This document shows positions 34,307 through 42,452 of a stretch of 64,000 bases of DNA, piece after piece. The position numbers and the translations under genes are program-made. Numbering within the stretch: the stretch's first letter is position 1; each line of letters begins with the position of its first letter. The notes under the pieces are model-generated. The model ran no database searches. It was not told the DNA's origin and was given only the letters and a program-made list of their open reading frames with translations. The stretch covers positions 1-64,000 of the forward strand of contig URIY01000002.1 of the NCBI GenBank assembly GCA_900547995.1, written 5' to 3'. This stretch comes from an uncultured Mycoplasmatota bacterium (GTDB taxonomy: Bacteria; Bacillota_I; Bacilli_A; RF39; UBA660).

Positions 34307-35707
34307 ATGAATAATAATATGAATGAAGAAATCAAAAAAAAATTAATAATTGATATCTGTTATTCTAATCATAATTCTAGTTGTTATATATCAAGTGAGC
34401 CAAGTGAATATAGTCATTACAAATCATTTTTTGATAAAATACTTGATGATCTTTTTAATTTGGATAATAAAACTGTAGGTAATTTGACAGAAAATGAAAC
34501 ATTTTTCTTAAGAAAAAAATATGGATTATTAGATGATGGAAAAACTTTGTCAGCAAAAGAAATCGCAAGTGAATTAAATGTAAGCTATTCGTATGTATCG
34601 CAGGCATTATTAAAAGGATATCGTAAACTTAAGACAAGTATTTGGAAAGAGAGACAGTTAAGCACATTCAAAGATTATTTAGAAAAGAATCAAATAAGTG
34701 CATTGCTAGATGCTGATATATCTGAATTGATTAGTGATAATATATATAAAAAATTAAGCGAAAAAACGGGGCATTGGTATTTTTGCAGTTTCAGGGATTT
34801 AGTGAATATTTCTAGTTATGAATTGTTATCAATACCAAACTTTGGACTTGCTGGTGTTGAAAAACTTCGTGATTTATTAAGACAATATAATTTATCGTTT
34901 GCTAATGATATTGCAATTCCAGAAAATCATCGAATTACTAAGTATGATATCAGAAAAATTTTAATATATAAGTTTGAAGTAGATGAAAAATTTTATAATT
35001 GTATTAATCCACTGGTTGATGAATTGTATGATTTAAGAGAAGAAAAAGTTTTACCATTAGGTACAATTGGAACTTTTTTAATAAGGAAAATATGTGGTAT
35101 ATTAGATAACGGAATTAGACCTTCGTTAACTCAAGTTAAAGAAGATTTAGAGCATAGATATAAGGTAGAATATACGCATAAAAACTTTAATGAACTTATT
35201 GCATCATCTTTTTCATGGTTACACAAAAAATTTGAAGAATATGCTTATAATGAGATAATGAGGCTAAGCAAAGATGAAATATTACCAATAAAATTAAGAT
35301 ATTTTAAATTTAATAGAATATTTAATGAATCATTACTTAAGAGACTACAAGCATTTCACGTTTATACATTTGGTGATCTTCTTGATTTTAAAAAAGATTC
35401 AAACATATATTATGAAGAAACTTTACAATATTATAGTAGTGACGAATTAGAACAATTTATTGTTTTTATGGTTGAAGAAAGAGGATTAACTAAGGAACAA
35501 TTAGAAGAGAAAAGAAGAAAAGAAAGAGAAGAAAGATTAGAAAAAGAAGCTCTTATTGAAAAAAGAAAAAATGAATTATCAAAAGCACATGATGTATTAA
35601 TTGAACAAAAAGAAAAAATTAGAATAGAAATGCTTAGAAAAATGGATTACTATGATAATCAATTAAATAGTGTAAATGAAAAAATAAAAAAATTAGAAAA
35701 TAAGTAA
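34307..35707 (+). CDS. Sigma-70 region 4/alpha-CTD-like DNA-binding protein, copy 2
   Basis: A 466-residue paralogue of the upstream gene. Residues 65-108 (ETFFLRKKYGLLDDGKTLSA, EIASELNVSYSYVSQALLKG) form the region-4-like HTH. Residues 161-198 (SFRDLVNISSYELLSIPNFG, LAGVEKLRDLLRQYNLSF) are a very clear alpha-CTD match, including the PNxG turn of the helix-hairpin-helix. A degenerate second HTH core, LIRKICGILDNGIRPSL, is at 258-274. The last 70 residues (395-466) are a highly charged coiled coil absent from copy 1. It has its own promoter, so the two are related but separately expressed. ATG 34307 follows GAAGGGG; the TTG at 34283 lies in the promoter. Confidence 0.8.
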   Translation: MNNNMNEEIKKKLIIDICYSNHNSSCYISSEPSEYSHYKSFFDKILDDLFNLDNKTVGNLTENETFFLRKKYGLLDDGKTLSAKEIASELNVSYSYVSQALLKGYRKLKTSIWKERQLSTFKDYLEKNQISALLDADISELISDNIYKKLSEKTGHWYFCSFRDLVNISSYELLSIPNFGLAGVEKLRDLLRQYNLSFANDIAIPENHRITKYDIRKILIYKFEVDEKFYNCINPLVDELYDLREEKVLPLGTIGTFLIRKICGILDNGIRPSLTQVKEDLEHRYKVEYTHKNFNELIASSFSWLHKKFEEYAYNEIMRLSKDEILPIKLRYFKFNRIFNESLLKRLQAFHVYTFGDLLDFKKDSNIYYEETLQYYSSDELEQFIVFMVEERGLTKEQLEEKRRKEREERLEKEALIEKRKNELSKAHDVLIEQKEKIRIEMLRKMDYYDNQLNSVNEKIKKLENK

Positions 35708-35732
35708 AAACAACTCGATAGTTGTTTTTTTG
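35706..35732 (+). terminator. Terminator after copy 2
   Basis: Perfect 10-bp stem AAAAACAACT/AGTTGTTTTT (35706-35715 with 35720-35729), CGAT tetraloop and T run. Confidence 0.92.
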
Positions 35733-35775
35733 TAATATTATACTTTTTTTGATAATACTAAATATGGTGATATTT

Positions 35776-37188
35776 ATGGGAAAAAATGTACTATGGAATA
35801 GAGATTATAATATAAAAAATTATGAAAATAATAACATGTCTAAAGATACAGATATTTTAATAATAGGTGGTGGAATAACTGGTCTTACAACATCTTATTT
35901 TTTAAAAGAAAGCAATTATAAAATTGCTTTAATAGATAAGGATAAAATAGGATGTGGTATAACCTTTAAAACAATTGGTAAAATATCTTATCTACAAGGT
36001 GATATTTATAGTAAATTAAATAAACTTTTTAATGCAAAAATATCTAAATTATATTTTCATTCACAAATAGATGGTAGTAAAATAATCAAAGATATTATAT
36101 CTACTAATAATATTGATTGTGATTTAGAAAAGGTTTTATCTATAATTTTTACTTTGGAAGATAAAAATATAAAAAAAATTAATGAAGAAAAAGGTATACT
36201 TAAAGATTTTGGTGTAAAAGTAAATGATGTTAAGGATAATAGGATAAAGGACGGTATAAGTGTAGATGATACGTATATATTTAATCCTATTAAGTACATA
36301 AATTCTTTAGTTAAAATATTAGAAAAGAAAATAAATATTTACGAAAATGTACTTGCTAATGATATAAAAAAGGTACAAGACTATTATTTAGTTTCAACTA
36401 GTAGTGGTGTTATAAAAACAAAAATAATAGTCGTTGCTTGTCATTATCCCTTTTTTATTATTCCAAGTTTTATACCTCTTAAAACATATGTAAAAAGAGA
36501 GTACGTTAATGCTTGCCAATTAGAAAATAAACATTTTACGGCTATTAGTATTGATAACTCACTACATTCTATAAGGTTTTATAAAGATTATATAATATAT
36601 GGTTCTAATAAACATAAACTTACAAGTAAAATGGATTATAAAGAAAATTATGATGAAAGTAGAAAAGAATTTATCAAATATTTTCATAAAGAACCAGAAT
36701 ATACTTGGATGAATCAAGATATTGTTAGTAATGATATGCTTCCCTTTATAGGAGAGATTGATTCTAATCTTTTTGTAGCAACCGCTTTTAATGGTTGGGG
36801 TATGACTTGTGGAACTATATCTGGACAAATTATATCGGATTTAATATTACATAAGAAAAACAAATATAAAGAACTTTTTAATCCTAAAAGAAATAACTTT
36901 AATTTAATTTTTTCATCTACAATAGGTAGTTTTAGTTATTTAAAAGCATATGTAGTAAGTTTATTTAAGAAAAATAATCCAAAATATATAAAAATACAGG
37001 GTATTAATTATGGAGTATATAAAGATGATAATGGTCAAAACCATTATATTAAACTAATTTGTCCTCATATGAAATGTCATTTAGTATTTAATAGAGAAGC
37101 TAAAACATGGGATTGTCCTTGCCATGGCTCAAGATTTGATATAGATGGTAATTTAATTGAAGGACCAGCTAACAAAAATATTAATTAA
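35776..37188 (+). CDS. FAD-dependent oxidoreductase with C-terminal Rieske domain
   Basis: A 470-residue YhfW-like protein. The N-terminal half is a DAO-type FAD enzyme with the dinucleotide site DILIIGGGITGLTTSYFL (about 27-44) and NGWGMTCGTISGQIISDLI near 340. The last 70 residues are a Rieske [2Fe-2S] domain with both ligand pairs: CPHMKCHL and CPCHGSRF. The flavin would be reduced by a substrate and electrons passed to the cluster; the substrate is unknown. The start ATG 35776 fits GGTGA at 35766-35770. Two spore-coat-like genes follow after a terminator. Confidence 0.9.
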   Translation: MGKNVLWNRDYNIKNYENNNMSKDTDILIIGGGITGLTTSYFLKESNYKIALIDKDKIGCGITFKTIGKISYLQGDIYSKLNKLFNAKISKLYFHSQIDGSKIIKDIISTNNIDCDLEKVLSIIFTLEDKNIKKINEEKGILKDFGVKVNDVKDNRIKDGISVDDTYIFNPIKYINSLVKILEKKINIYENVLANDIKKVQDYYLVSTSSGVIKTKIIVVACHYPFFIIPSFIPLKTYVKREYVNACQLENKHFTAISIDNSLHSIRFYKDYIIYGSNKHKLTSKMDYKENYDESRKEFIKYFHKEPEYTWMNQDIVSNDMLPFIGEIDSNLFVATAFNGWGMTCGTISGQIISDLILHKKNKYKELFNPKRNNFNLIFSSTIGSFSYLKAYVVSLFKKNNPKYIKIQGINYGVYKDDNGQNHYIKLICPHMKCHLVFNREAKTWDCPCHGSRFDIDGNLIEGPANKNIN

Positions 37189-37210
37189 TCGTATAAATTA
37201 ATGTTTTTTT
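37174..37210 (+). terminator. Terminator after the Rieske oxidoreductase
   Basis: AAAAATATTAATT/AATTAATGTTTTT (37174-37186 with 37196-37208, one T-G pair) and T run. Confidence 0.7.
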
Positions 37211-37239
37211 AGACATTATAATATAGGAGGATAGATAAA

Positions 37240-37455
37240 ATGAATAGTGTACCAAATATTATAAGTGGTAAAGATTTAGATTATTTAAGTGATATGTTCA
37301 GTTGGAATTATGGAGCATATAAATGTACTAAAAATGCTTATGAAAGTGCTACCGACATGGAAATAAAAGAAATGCTTAATAATGCATCAAATTTATTTTA
37401 TAATAATATGAATAAAGTTTTAGATATTTTAAAAAACGGAGGTATAAATGAATAA
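37240..37455 (+). CDS. Small spore-coat-associated (CotF-partner-like) protein
   Basis: A 71-residue helical protein beginning NSVPNIISGKDLDYLSDMFS with WNYGAYKCTKNAYESATD. Clostridia and bacilli often have a small protein of this pattern immediately before a CotF-like coat protein, and that is the case here. It overlaps the next gene by eight bases. RBS AGGAGG. A TATAAT at 37217-37222 sits too close to the RBS to be sure of a promoter. Confidence 0.65.
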   Translation: MNSVPNIISGKDLDYLSDMFSWNYGAYKCTKNAYESATDMEIKEMLNNASNLFYNNMNKVLDILKNGGINE

Positions 37456-37765
37456 TAATGAAATTAAGAATATAAAAGTAGATGTACCTACAGGAATATC
37501 TTTAAATGACAAAGATTATTTAAATTCTCTTCTTAGTTCACTAAAGGAAATGTCTAAAAATTATACATTAAGTTTAACAGAGGCTAGTAATGAAGTATTA
37601 TATAACGAATATAAACTAATGTTTAATGATTATATATCTATGCAAAGAGATGTTTATGAATTAATGTTTAGAAAAGGTTGGTATGTATTAGAAAAAAGTG
37701 ATTCTAATAAAATAAATAATAAGTATCAAACATTAAAACAAGAATTAGATGATTTAAATAATTAA
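37448..37765 (+). CDS. CotF-domain spore coat-like protein
   Basis: A 105-residue protein with the Coat F pattern: LSSLKEMSKNYTLSLTEASN, VLYNEYKLMFNDYISMQRDV and YELMFRKGWYVLE, where GWY is the family hallmark. CotF proteins are coat components in Bacillus, but the domain is also common in ferritin-like proteins of non-sporulating Firmicutes. Coupled to the preceding small gene. RBS ACGGAGG. Function outside sporulation is possible. Confidence 0.8.
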   Translation: MNNNEIKNIKVDVPTGISLNDKDYLNSLLSSLKEMSKNYTLSLTEASNEVLYNEYKLMFNDYISMQRDVYELMFRKGWYVLEKSDSNKINNKYQTLKQELDDLNN

Positions 37766-37771
37766 AAATAT

Positions 37772-37796
37772 GTAAACAATAATGTTTACTTTTTTT
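37772..37796 (+). terminator. Terminator after the CotF-like pair
   Basis: GTAAACA/TGTTTAC (37772-37778 with 37783-37789), ATAA loop and T7 run. Confidence 0.85.
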
Positions 37797-37803
37797 GATA
37801 TAT

Positions 37804-37843
37804 TAGTGACTAGATATTTAAAATTTATTTTGAATTTTGTTCT
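37804..37843. repeat. Short repeat similar to the IS right end at 30.65-30.76 kb
   Basis: TAGTGACTA (37804-37812) and AAAATTTATTTT plus GAATTTTGTTCT (37820-37843) recur in the same order as at 30647-30655 and 30735-30759, with a single T difference in the second block and about 70 bases missing between the blocks. This could be a decayed copy of the same right end. AT-rich chance similarity is not excluded. Confidence 0.35.
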
Positions 37844-37856
37844 TAGACTTCTATTA

Positions 37857-37885
37857 TTGAAATAATATTATAAATTTGTTAAAAT
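37857..37885 (+). promoter_or_regulatory. Promoter of the U32 pair
   Basis: TTGAAA (37857-37862), 17-bp spacer, TAAAAT (37880-37885), 18 bases before the ATG at 37903. Confidence 0.65.
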
Positions 37886-37902
37886 ACATTTGGTGATTAG
37901 TA

Positions 37903-38763
37903 ATGACAAAGATTTTATTTTTTCCATCTTCATTAAAACAAATAAAAGATGTTAATGCGTTGGTTGATGGTTTTATTTTAAGTGTAACGAATTTAAGTAT
38001 CAATAGTTTATTTACACTTAATATAGATGATATAGAAGAATTAACAAAAAAATATTCTGATAAGGAGATATTTGTATCTCTTAATAAAAATATGTTTAAT
38101 AATGATTTAAAACAATTAGAAGATGTACTTATTAAATTATCAAATTTTAATATTGCAGGTGTTTTATATTATGATATAAGTGTTTTATCTATTGTTAAAA
38201 GACTTAAATTAAATATTCATTTAGTATGGTCACAAGAACATTTAACAACTAATTATTTAACATGTAATTTTTATGAAGATAGAGGATGTAAGTATACATA
38301 CTTATCAGGAGAAATAACTTTAAAAGAAATCTTAGAGATTAGAGAAAAGACTGATATGAAATTAATAGTACCAATATTTGGATATCTTCCTATGTTTGCA
38401 TCTATTCGTCATATTGTAAATAATTATTTAGATTATTTTGATTTAAAAAATAATAGTGAAATTAAATATATGATTAAAGAGAATAATAAATACCCAATTA
38501 TAGATAATAATCTTGGTACTGTTGCATATAGTAGTCATATATTAAATGGATTAGATGAATATTTAGAATTAAAAAAAAGAAAAATAGATTATGTTACAAT
38601 TAATAGTTTTAATATAGATGATGAAAAAATAAAAAAAGTTTTAAGTTTATATAAAGATGTAGACGCTAATAATAAAGATGAATATAATGAGAAATTAAAA
38701 AAGATGTTTTGTAATTTAGACAAAGGATTTTTATATAAAGAAACAATTTATAAGGTGAAATAG
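37903..38763 (+). CDS. U32 family protein, YrrN-like (tRNA 5-hydroxyuridine pathway)
   Basis: A 286-residue protein resembling the shorter U32 partner encoded by B. subtilis yrrN. Together with YrrO it is needed for 5-hydroxyuridine at tRNA position 34. Seen: a TIM-barrel-like series with NINSLFTLNIDDIEEL-type strands, NIHLVWSQEHLTTNYLTCNF and ISVLSIVKRL. The longer U32 Cys cluster is absent, as expected for this partner. Two bases separate it from the full-length U32 gene, and greA follows, matching the Bacillus yrrN-yrrO-(udk)-greA order. Confidence 0.78.
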   Translation: MTKILFFPSSLKQIKDVNALVDGFILSVTNLSINSLFTLNIDDIEELTKKYSDKEIFVSLNKNMFNNDLKQLEDVLIKLSNFNIAGVLYYDISVLSIVKRLKLNIHLVWSQEHLTTNYLTCNFYEDRGCKYTYLSGEITLKEILEIREKTDMKLIVPIFGYLPMFASIRHIVNNYLDYFDLKNNSEIKYMIKENNKYPIIDNNLGTVAYSSHILNGLDEYLELKKRKIDYVTINSFNIDDEKIKKVLSLYKDVDANNKDEYNEKLKKMFCNLDKGFLYKETIYKVK

Positions 38764-38764
38764 T

Positions 38765-39994
38765 ATGGAAAAAGATGTAATAATAAATAATCAAGCGAAT
38801 ATAATAAAAAAGCCAGAATTACTTGCACCTGCTGGTGATTTAGAGAGATTAAAATTCGCATGTCTTTATGGAGCAGATGCAGTATATGTTGGTGGTTCCT
38901 TATTTAGTTTAAGAGCAAATGCGATAAATTTTAATTTAGATTCTTTAAAAGAAGGGGTAATTTTTGCCCATAATTTAAATAAAAAAGTATATGTAACAAT
39001 TAATATTGCTCTTCATAATAGTGAAATAGATGGATTAAAGGAATATTTAATAGAACTTGATAAAATAGGGGTAGATGCGATTATTGTTAGTGATCCAGCT
39101 ATCATAAAACTTGCAAGAGATAATACCAAATTAAATATTCATTTATCAACACAACAATCAACTTTAAATTATGAAGCGGCCCAGTATTTTAAAAATGAAG
39201 GTGTTAGTAGAATTGTTTTGGGTAGAGAAACATCTATAGATGATATAAGAGAAATAAGAGAAAAAGTTGATATCGAACTTGAAGTATTTATACATGGTGC
39301 TATGTGTGCATCTTTAAGTGGTAGATGCGTAATGTCTAATTTCTTAACAGCTAGAGATTCAAATCGTGGAGGATGTAGTCAAATATGTAGATGGGATTTT
39401 GGCTTAGAAGATAATAATGAAAATAAAATAGAAGGTAATCAAAAATTTACTTTTTGTACCAAAGATTTATCAATGCTAAGATATCTTAAGGAACTTATTG
39501 AACTAGGAGTAGCATCATTTAAAATAGAAGGAAGGATGCGTTCTATTTATTATGTAGCAACCGTTGTAAATATATATAGAAAAGCAATTGATAACTATTT
39601 TAAAGGAATTTTTGAGTATGACAAATCATATGAATATACATTAAGAAGAGTTGCAAATAGAGATGCCGTTCCACAATTTTTTAATCATGATTATGGAAAG
39701 AATTGCCAATACTACAATGGACGTGAAGAGGTATCTAATCAAGATTTTTTAGGTATTGTTCTTTCATATGATCCTGTTTCATCACTTGCATTTATAGAAC
39801 AACGTAATTACTTTAAAATAGGTGATGAAGTAGAGTTTTTTGGCCCTGATTTAGATGTTACACTATTTCAAATATCGGAAATATATGATGAAAATATGGA
39901 AAAAATTGACATTGTAAGACATCCTAAACAAAAAGTATATTTAAAAATTCCATTTAAGGTTAATACAAATGATATGATGCGAATTAAAATATAA
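38765..39994 (+). CDS. U32 family protein, YrrO/TrhP-like (tRNA hydroxylation)
   Basis: A 409-residue U32 protein. Seen: KPELLAPAGDLERLKFACLY and GADAVYVGGSLFSLRANA in the N terminus, then the family signature EVFIHGAMCASLSGRCVMS and the Cys-rich GGCSQICRW, which bind a cluster. Members originally called peptidases are now known for tRNA hydroxylation at U34 (TrhP). Lies directly before greA, as in Bacillus once udk is removed. udk is missing here. Confidence 0.88.
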   Translation: MEKDVIINNQANIIKKPELLAPAGDLERLKFACLYGADAVYVGGSLFSLRANAINFNLDSLKEGVIFAHNLNKKVYVTINIALHNSEIDGLKEYLIELDKIGVDAIIVSDPAIIKLARDNTKLNIHLSTQQSTLNYEAAQYFKNEGVSRIVLGRETSIDDIREIREKVDIELEVFIHGAMCASLSGRCVMSNFLTARDSNRGGCSQICRWDFGLEDNNENKIEGNQKFTFCTKDLSMLRYLKELIELGVASFKIEGRMRSIYYVATVVNIYRKAIDNYFKGIFEYDKSYEYTLRRVANRDAVPQFFNHDYGKNCQYYNGREEVSNQDFLGIVLSYDPVSSLAFIEQRNYFKIGDEVEFFGPDLDVTLFQISEIYDENMEKIDIVRHPKQKVYLKIPFKVNTNDMMRIKI

Positions 39995-40003
39995 AATTTA
40001 TGA

Positions 40004-40032
40004 TTGACAAAATGATTAATAAATGGTATCCT
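40004..40032 (+). promoter_or_regulatory. Promoter of greA
   Basis: TTGACA (40004-40009), 17-bp spacer and TATCCT (40027-40032). Confidence 0.7.
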
Positions 40033-40064
40033 TTTATAGGTTTATAAAAAATTGAGGTGATTAT

Positions 40065-40535
40065 ATGTCAAATAAGAAGACTGTATATTTAACAGAAGTT
40101 GGATTAGAAGAATTAAAGAAAGAATTAGATCATTTAAAATTAGAAAAAAGGCCTGAAATTATTGCAGCATTAAAAGATGCAAGAGCTCAAGGTGATTTAA
40201 GTGAAAATGCTGAATATGATGCTGCTCGTAATGAGCAAGCAATTGTAGAAAGTAAAATTGCTGAATTAGAAGCTATGATAGAAAATGCATCTATTATTAA
40301 AGATGTAAAAACTGATAAAGTTGCTATTGGAACAAGCGTAAAACTTAAATATATTGAAGATAATGAAGAAGATGTTTATGCAATTGTAGGTAGTAAAGAA
40401 GCTGATCCAATGGAAAACAGAATATCTAATGAATCTCCTATTGCTAAAGCTATAATGGGTTCTAAAAAAGGTGATATTGTGTCTGTTGATAGTCCAAATG
40501 GTACATACAGTGTAGAAATTATGGATATATTTTAA
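40065..40535 (+). CDS. greA: Transcription elongation factor GreA
   Basis: A 156-residue GreA, which rescues backtracked RNA polymerase. Seen: VYLTEVGLEELKKELDHLKL, the coiled-coil tip with LKDARAQGDLSENAEYDAAR (acidic residues that act in the secondary channel) and the C-terminal FKBP-like domain SPIAKAIMGSKKGDIV. Own promoter and terminator. RBS GAGGTGA. Confidence 0.98.
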   Translation: MSNKKTVYLTEVGLEELKKELDHLKLEKRPEIIAALKDARAQGDLSENAEYDAARNEQAIVESKIAELEAMIENASIIKDVKTDKVAIGTSVKLKYIEDNEEDVYAIVGSKEADPMENRISNESPIAKAIMGSKKGDIVSVDSPNGTYSVEIMDIF

Positions 40536-40537
40536 TT

Positions 40538-40559
40538 AGGTCTTTATAGACCTTTTTTT
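40538..40559 (+). terminator. Terminator after greA
   Basis: AGGTCT/AGACCT (40538-40543 with 40548-40553), TTAT loop and T7. It directly precedes the folA RBS. Confidence 0.88.
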
Positions 40560-40569
40560 GGAGGAATTT

Positions 40570-41061
40570 ATGGCTAATTTAATTATCATTGTTGCTATTG
40601 GAATGAATTATGAACTTGGAAAAGAAAATAAACTAATTTGGAATATTTCAGAAGATATGAAATTTTTTAAAGAAAAAACAACAGGCCATTATATTATTAT
40701 GGGTAGAAAAACATATGAATCCATTCCATCTAATCTTGCAAATCGCAAGTATATTGTATTATCTAAAAATAATATTTTAGTGAAAGATAATGTACTTAAA
40801 TTTTCGGATATAGATACTCTTTTAAAATATACTAAAAATATAAATGATGATATGTATGTTATCGGCGGTGCACAAATATATAAACTATTTTTAAATTATT
40901 GTAGTTGTATGTATTTAACAGAAATATTAGATAGTGAAAAGGAAGCCGATGCATATTTCCCAAAATTTGATAAAACCGAATGGGATGAAATACCTCTTGG
41001 TGGATATACAAGCGATGATAATATAAAATATACAAGAAAAAAATATGTCAAAAGAATATAG
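40570..41061 (+). CDS. folA: Dihydrofolate reductase
   Basis: A 163-residue enzyme reducing dihydrofolate with NADPH. Seen: VAIGMNYELGKENKLIWNIS (substrate loop with the catalytic acid shortly after, SEDMKFFKE), IIMGRKTYESIP and MYVIGGAQIYKLFL. Normal length. The frame opens at TTG 40558 but GGAGG at 40560-40564 fits the ATG at 40570. thyA is not in the window. Confidence 0.95.
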   Translation: MANLIIIVAIGMNYELGKENKLIWNISEDMKFFKEKTTGHYIIMGRKTYESIPSNLANRKYIVLSKNNILVKDNVLKFSDIDTLLKYTKNINDDMYVIGGAQIYKLFLNYCSCMYLTEILDSEKEADAYFPKFDKTEWDEIPLGGYTSDDNIKYTRKKYVKRI

Positions 41062-41100
41062 TAAATGGTTATAGAAATATAACTTTTTTCTTTGTATGTC

Positions 41101-41129
41101 TTGAAATTACTAAGAAATTATTATATACT
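41101..41129 (+). promoter_or_regulatory. Promoter of tig
   Basis: TTGAAA (41101-41106), 17-bp spacer and TATACT (41124-41129), 26 bases before the tig ATG. Confidence 0.75.
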
Positions 41130-41154
41130 ATCTTTATGTGTGAAGGGAGAATTT

Positions 41155-42402
41155 ATGAAAAAGAATATTAAAGAAATAAATGTTACAATTGAAGGAGAAA
41201 AATGGCAAAAAGCTATTGATAAAGCTTATGATAAAGTAAGTAAGAAAGTAAAAATAGATGGATTTAGACCTGGAAAGGCTCCAAAAGATATTTTCTTAAA
41301 GAAATATGGAAAAGAAAATTTATTAGTTGAAGCAGCAGATAGTTGTATGCAAGATGCTTACATGGATATTCTAAAAGATAATGAAGGACTTGAAATAGTT
41401 GCTCAACCTAAGGTTGAAATTAAGGGTGTTTCTGATGAAAAATTAGAACTTATGTTTACTTTAATTTTAAAGCCAGAAGTTAAATTAGGAAAATATACAG
41501 GACTTGGTGTTAAGAAGGAAGAAGCAAAAGTTACAAAGAAAGAAATTGAAGAATCAATTGATCATATGCGTAGTCATTATGCAGAAAATGTTACTAAAGA
41601 TGGTAAAGTAGCAAATGGAGATATCGCCATTATTGATTTTGAAGGATTTAAAGATGGTGTTGCTTTTGCAGGTGGAAAAGCTGAAAACTATTCATTAACA
41701 ATTGGTTCTAATTCTTTTATACCAGGATTTGAAGAACAAATTATTGGTATGGAAAAAGGTGAAGAAAAAGAATTAAATTTAACTTTCCCAGAAGATTATC
41801 ATGCTGAGGAATTAAAAGGAGCACCTGTAGTATTTAAAGTAAAAGTAAATGAAATTAAAGAAGTTAAAGTTCCTGAATTAGATAAAGATTTCTTTGAAGA
41901 CTTAGGAATGGAAGGAATTGATTCTAAAGAGGCATTAGAAAAGCAAGTAGAAGAAAACATTAAGACAAGAAAAGAATCAGAACTTGAAAATAAATACCTT
42001 GATGAATTATTAGAAGCAGCTGCTAAGAATACAGAAGTTGATATTCCAGATGTTATGATAGAAGAAGAAATTGATCGTATGTTAAAACAATACGAAGAAA
42101 ATTTAAATATGCAAGGTATTACTTTAGAACAATTCTATAAGTTTACTAATTCTGATGAAAAAGCTTTAAGAGATCAAATGAAAGAAGAAGCTGGTAAACG
42201 TGTTAAATTTAGATTAATGCTTGAAGAAATTGCCAAAGCTGAAAAATTTGACATGAGTGATAAAGATGCTGAAAAAGAAGCAGAAGAACTTGCTAGTAAG
42301 TATCAAATGACTAAAGATGAATTCTTAAAACAATTTGGTGGTCTTGAAATGGTTAAATATGACTATAAAATGAGACAAGCAATGGAAACATTAAAAAAAT
42401 AA
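41155..42402 (+). CDS. tig: Trigger factor
   Basis: A 415-residue ribosome-bound chaperone. Seen: the ribosome-binding signature GFRPGKAP (about 37-44), the FKBP-type PPIase domain (about 145-230; GDIAIIDFEGFKDGVAF, GFEEQIIGMEKGEEKELNLT) and the helical C-terminal arms. The frame extends upstream to 41092, but that region holds the promoter; AGGGAGA fits the ATG at 41155. A terminator overlaps its stop. Confidence 0.97.
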   Translation: MKKNIKEINVTIEGEKWQKAIDKAYDKVSKKVKIDGFRPGKAPKDIFLKKYGKENLLVEAADSCMQDAYMDILKDNEGLEIVAQPKVEIKGVSDEKLELMFTLILKPEVKLGKYTGLGVKKEEAKVTKKEIEESIDHMRSHYAENVTKDGKVANGDIAIIDFEGFKDGVAFAGGKAENYSLTIGSNSFIPGFEEQIIGMEKGEEKELNLTFPEDYHAEELKGAPVVFKVKVNEIKEVKVPELDKDFFEDLGMEGIDSKEALEKQVEENIKTRKESELENKYLDELLEAAAKNTEVDIPDVMIEEEIDRMLKQYEENLNMQGITLEQFYKFTNSDEKALRDQMKEEAGKRVKFRLMLEEIAKAEKFDMSDKDAEKEAEELASKYQMTKDEFLKQFGGLEMVKYDYKMRQAMETLKK

Positions 42403-42415
42403 TGTTTCTTTTTTG
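42385..42415 (+). terminator. Terminator overlapping the end of tig
   Basis: GAAACATT/AATGTTTC (42385-42392 with 42401-42408) followed by T6; the 5' arm is in the last tig codons. Confidence 0.8.
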
Positions 42416-42452
42416 AGAATATGATAAAATATAAACGGTTGGGAATGATTAT

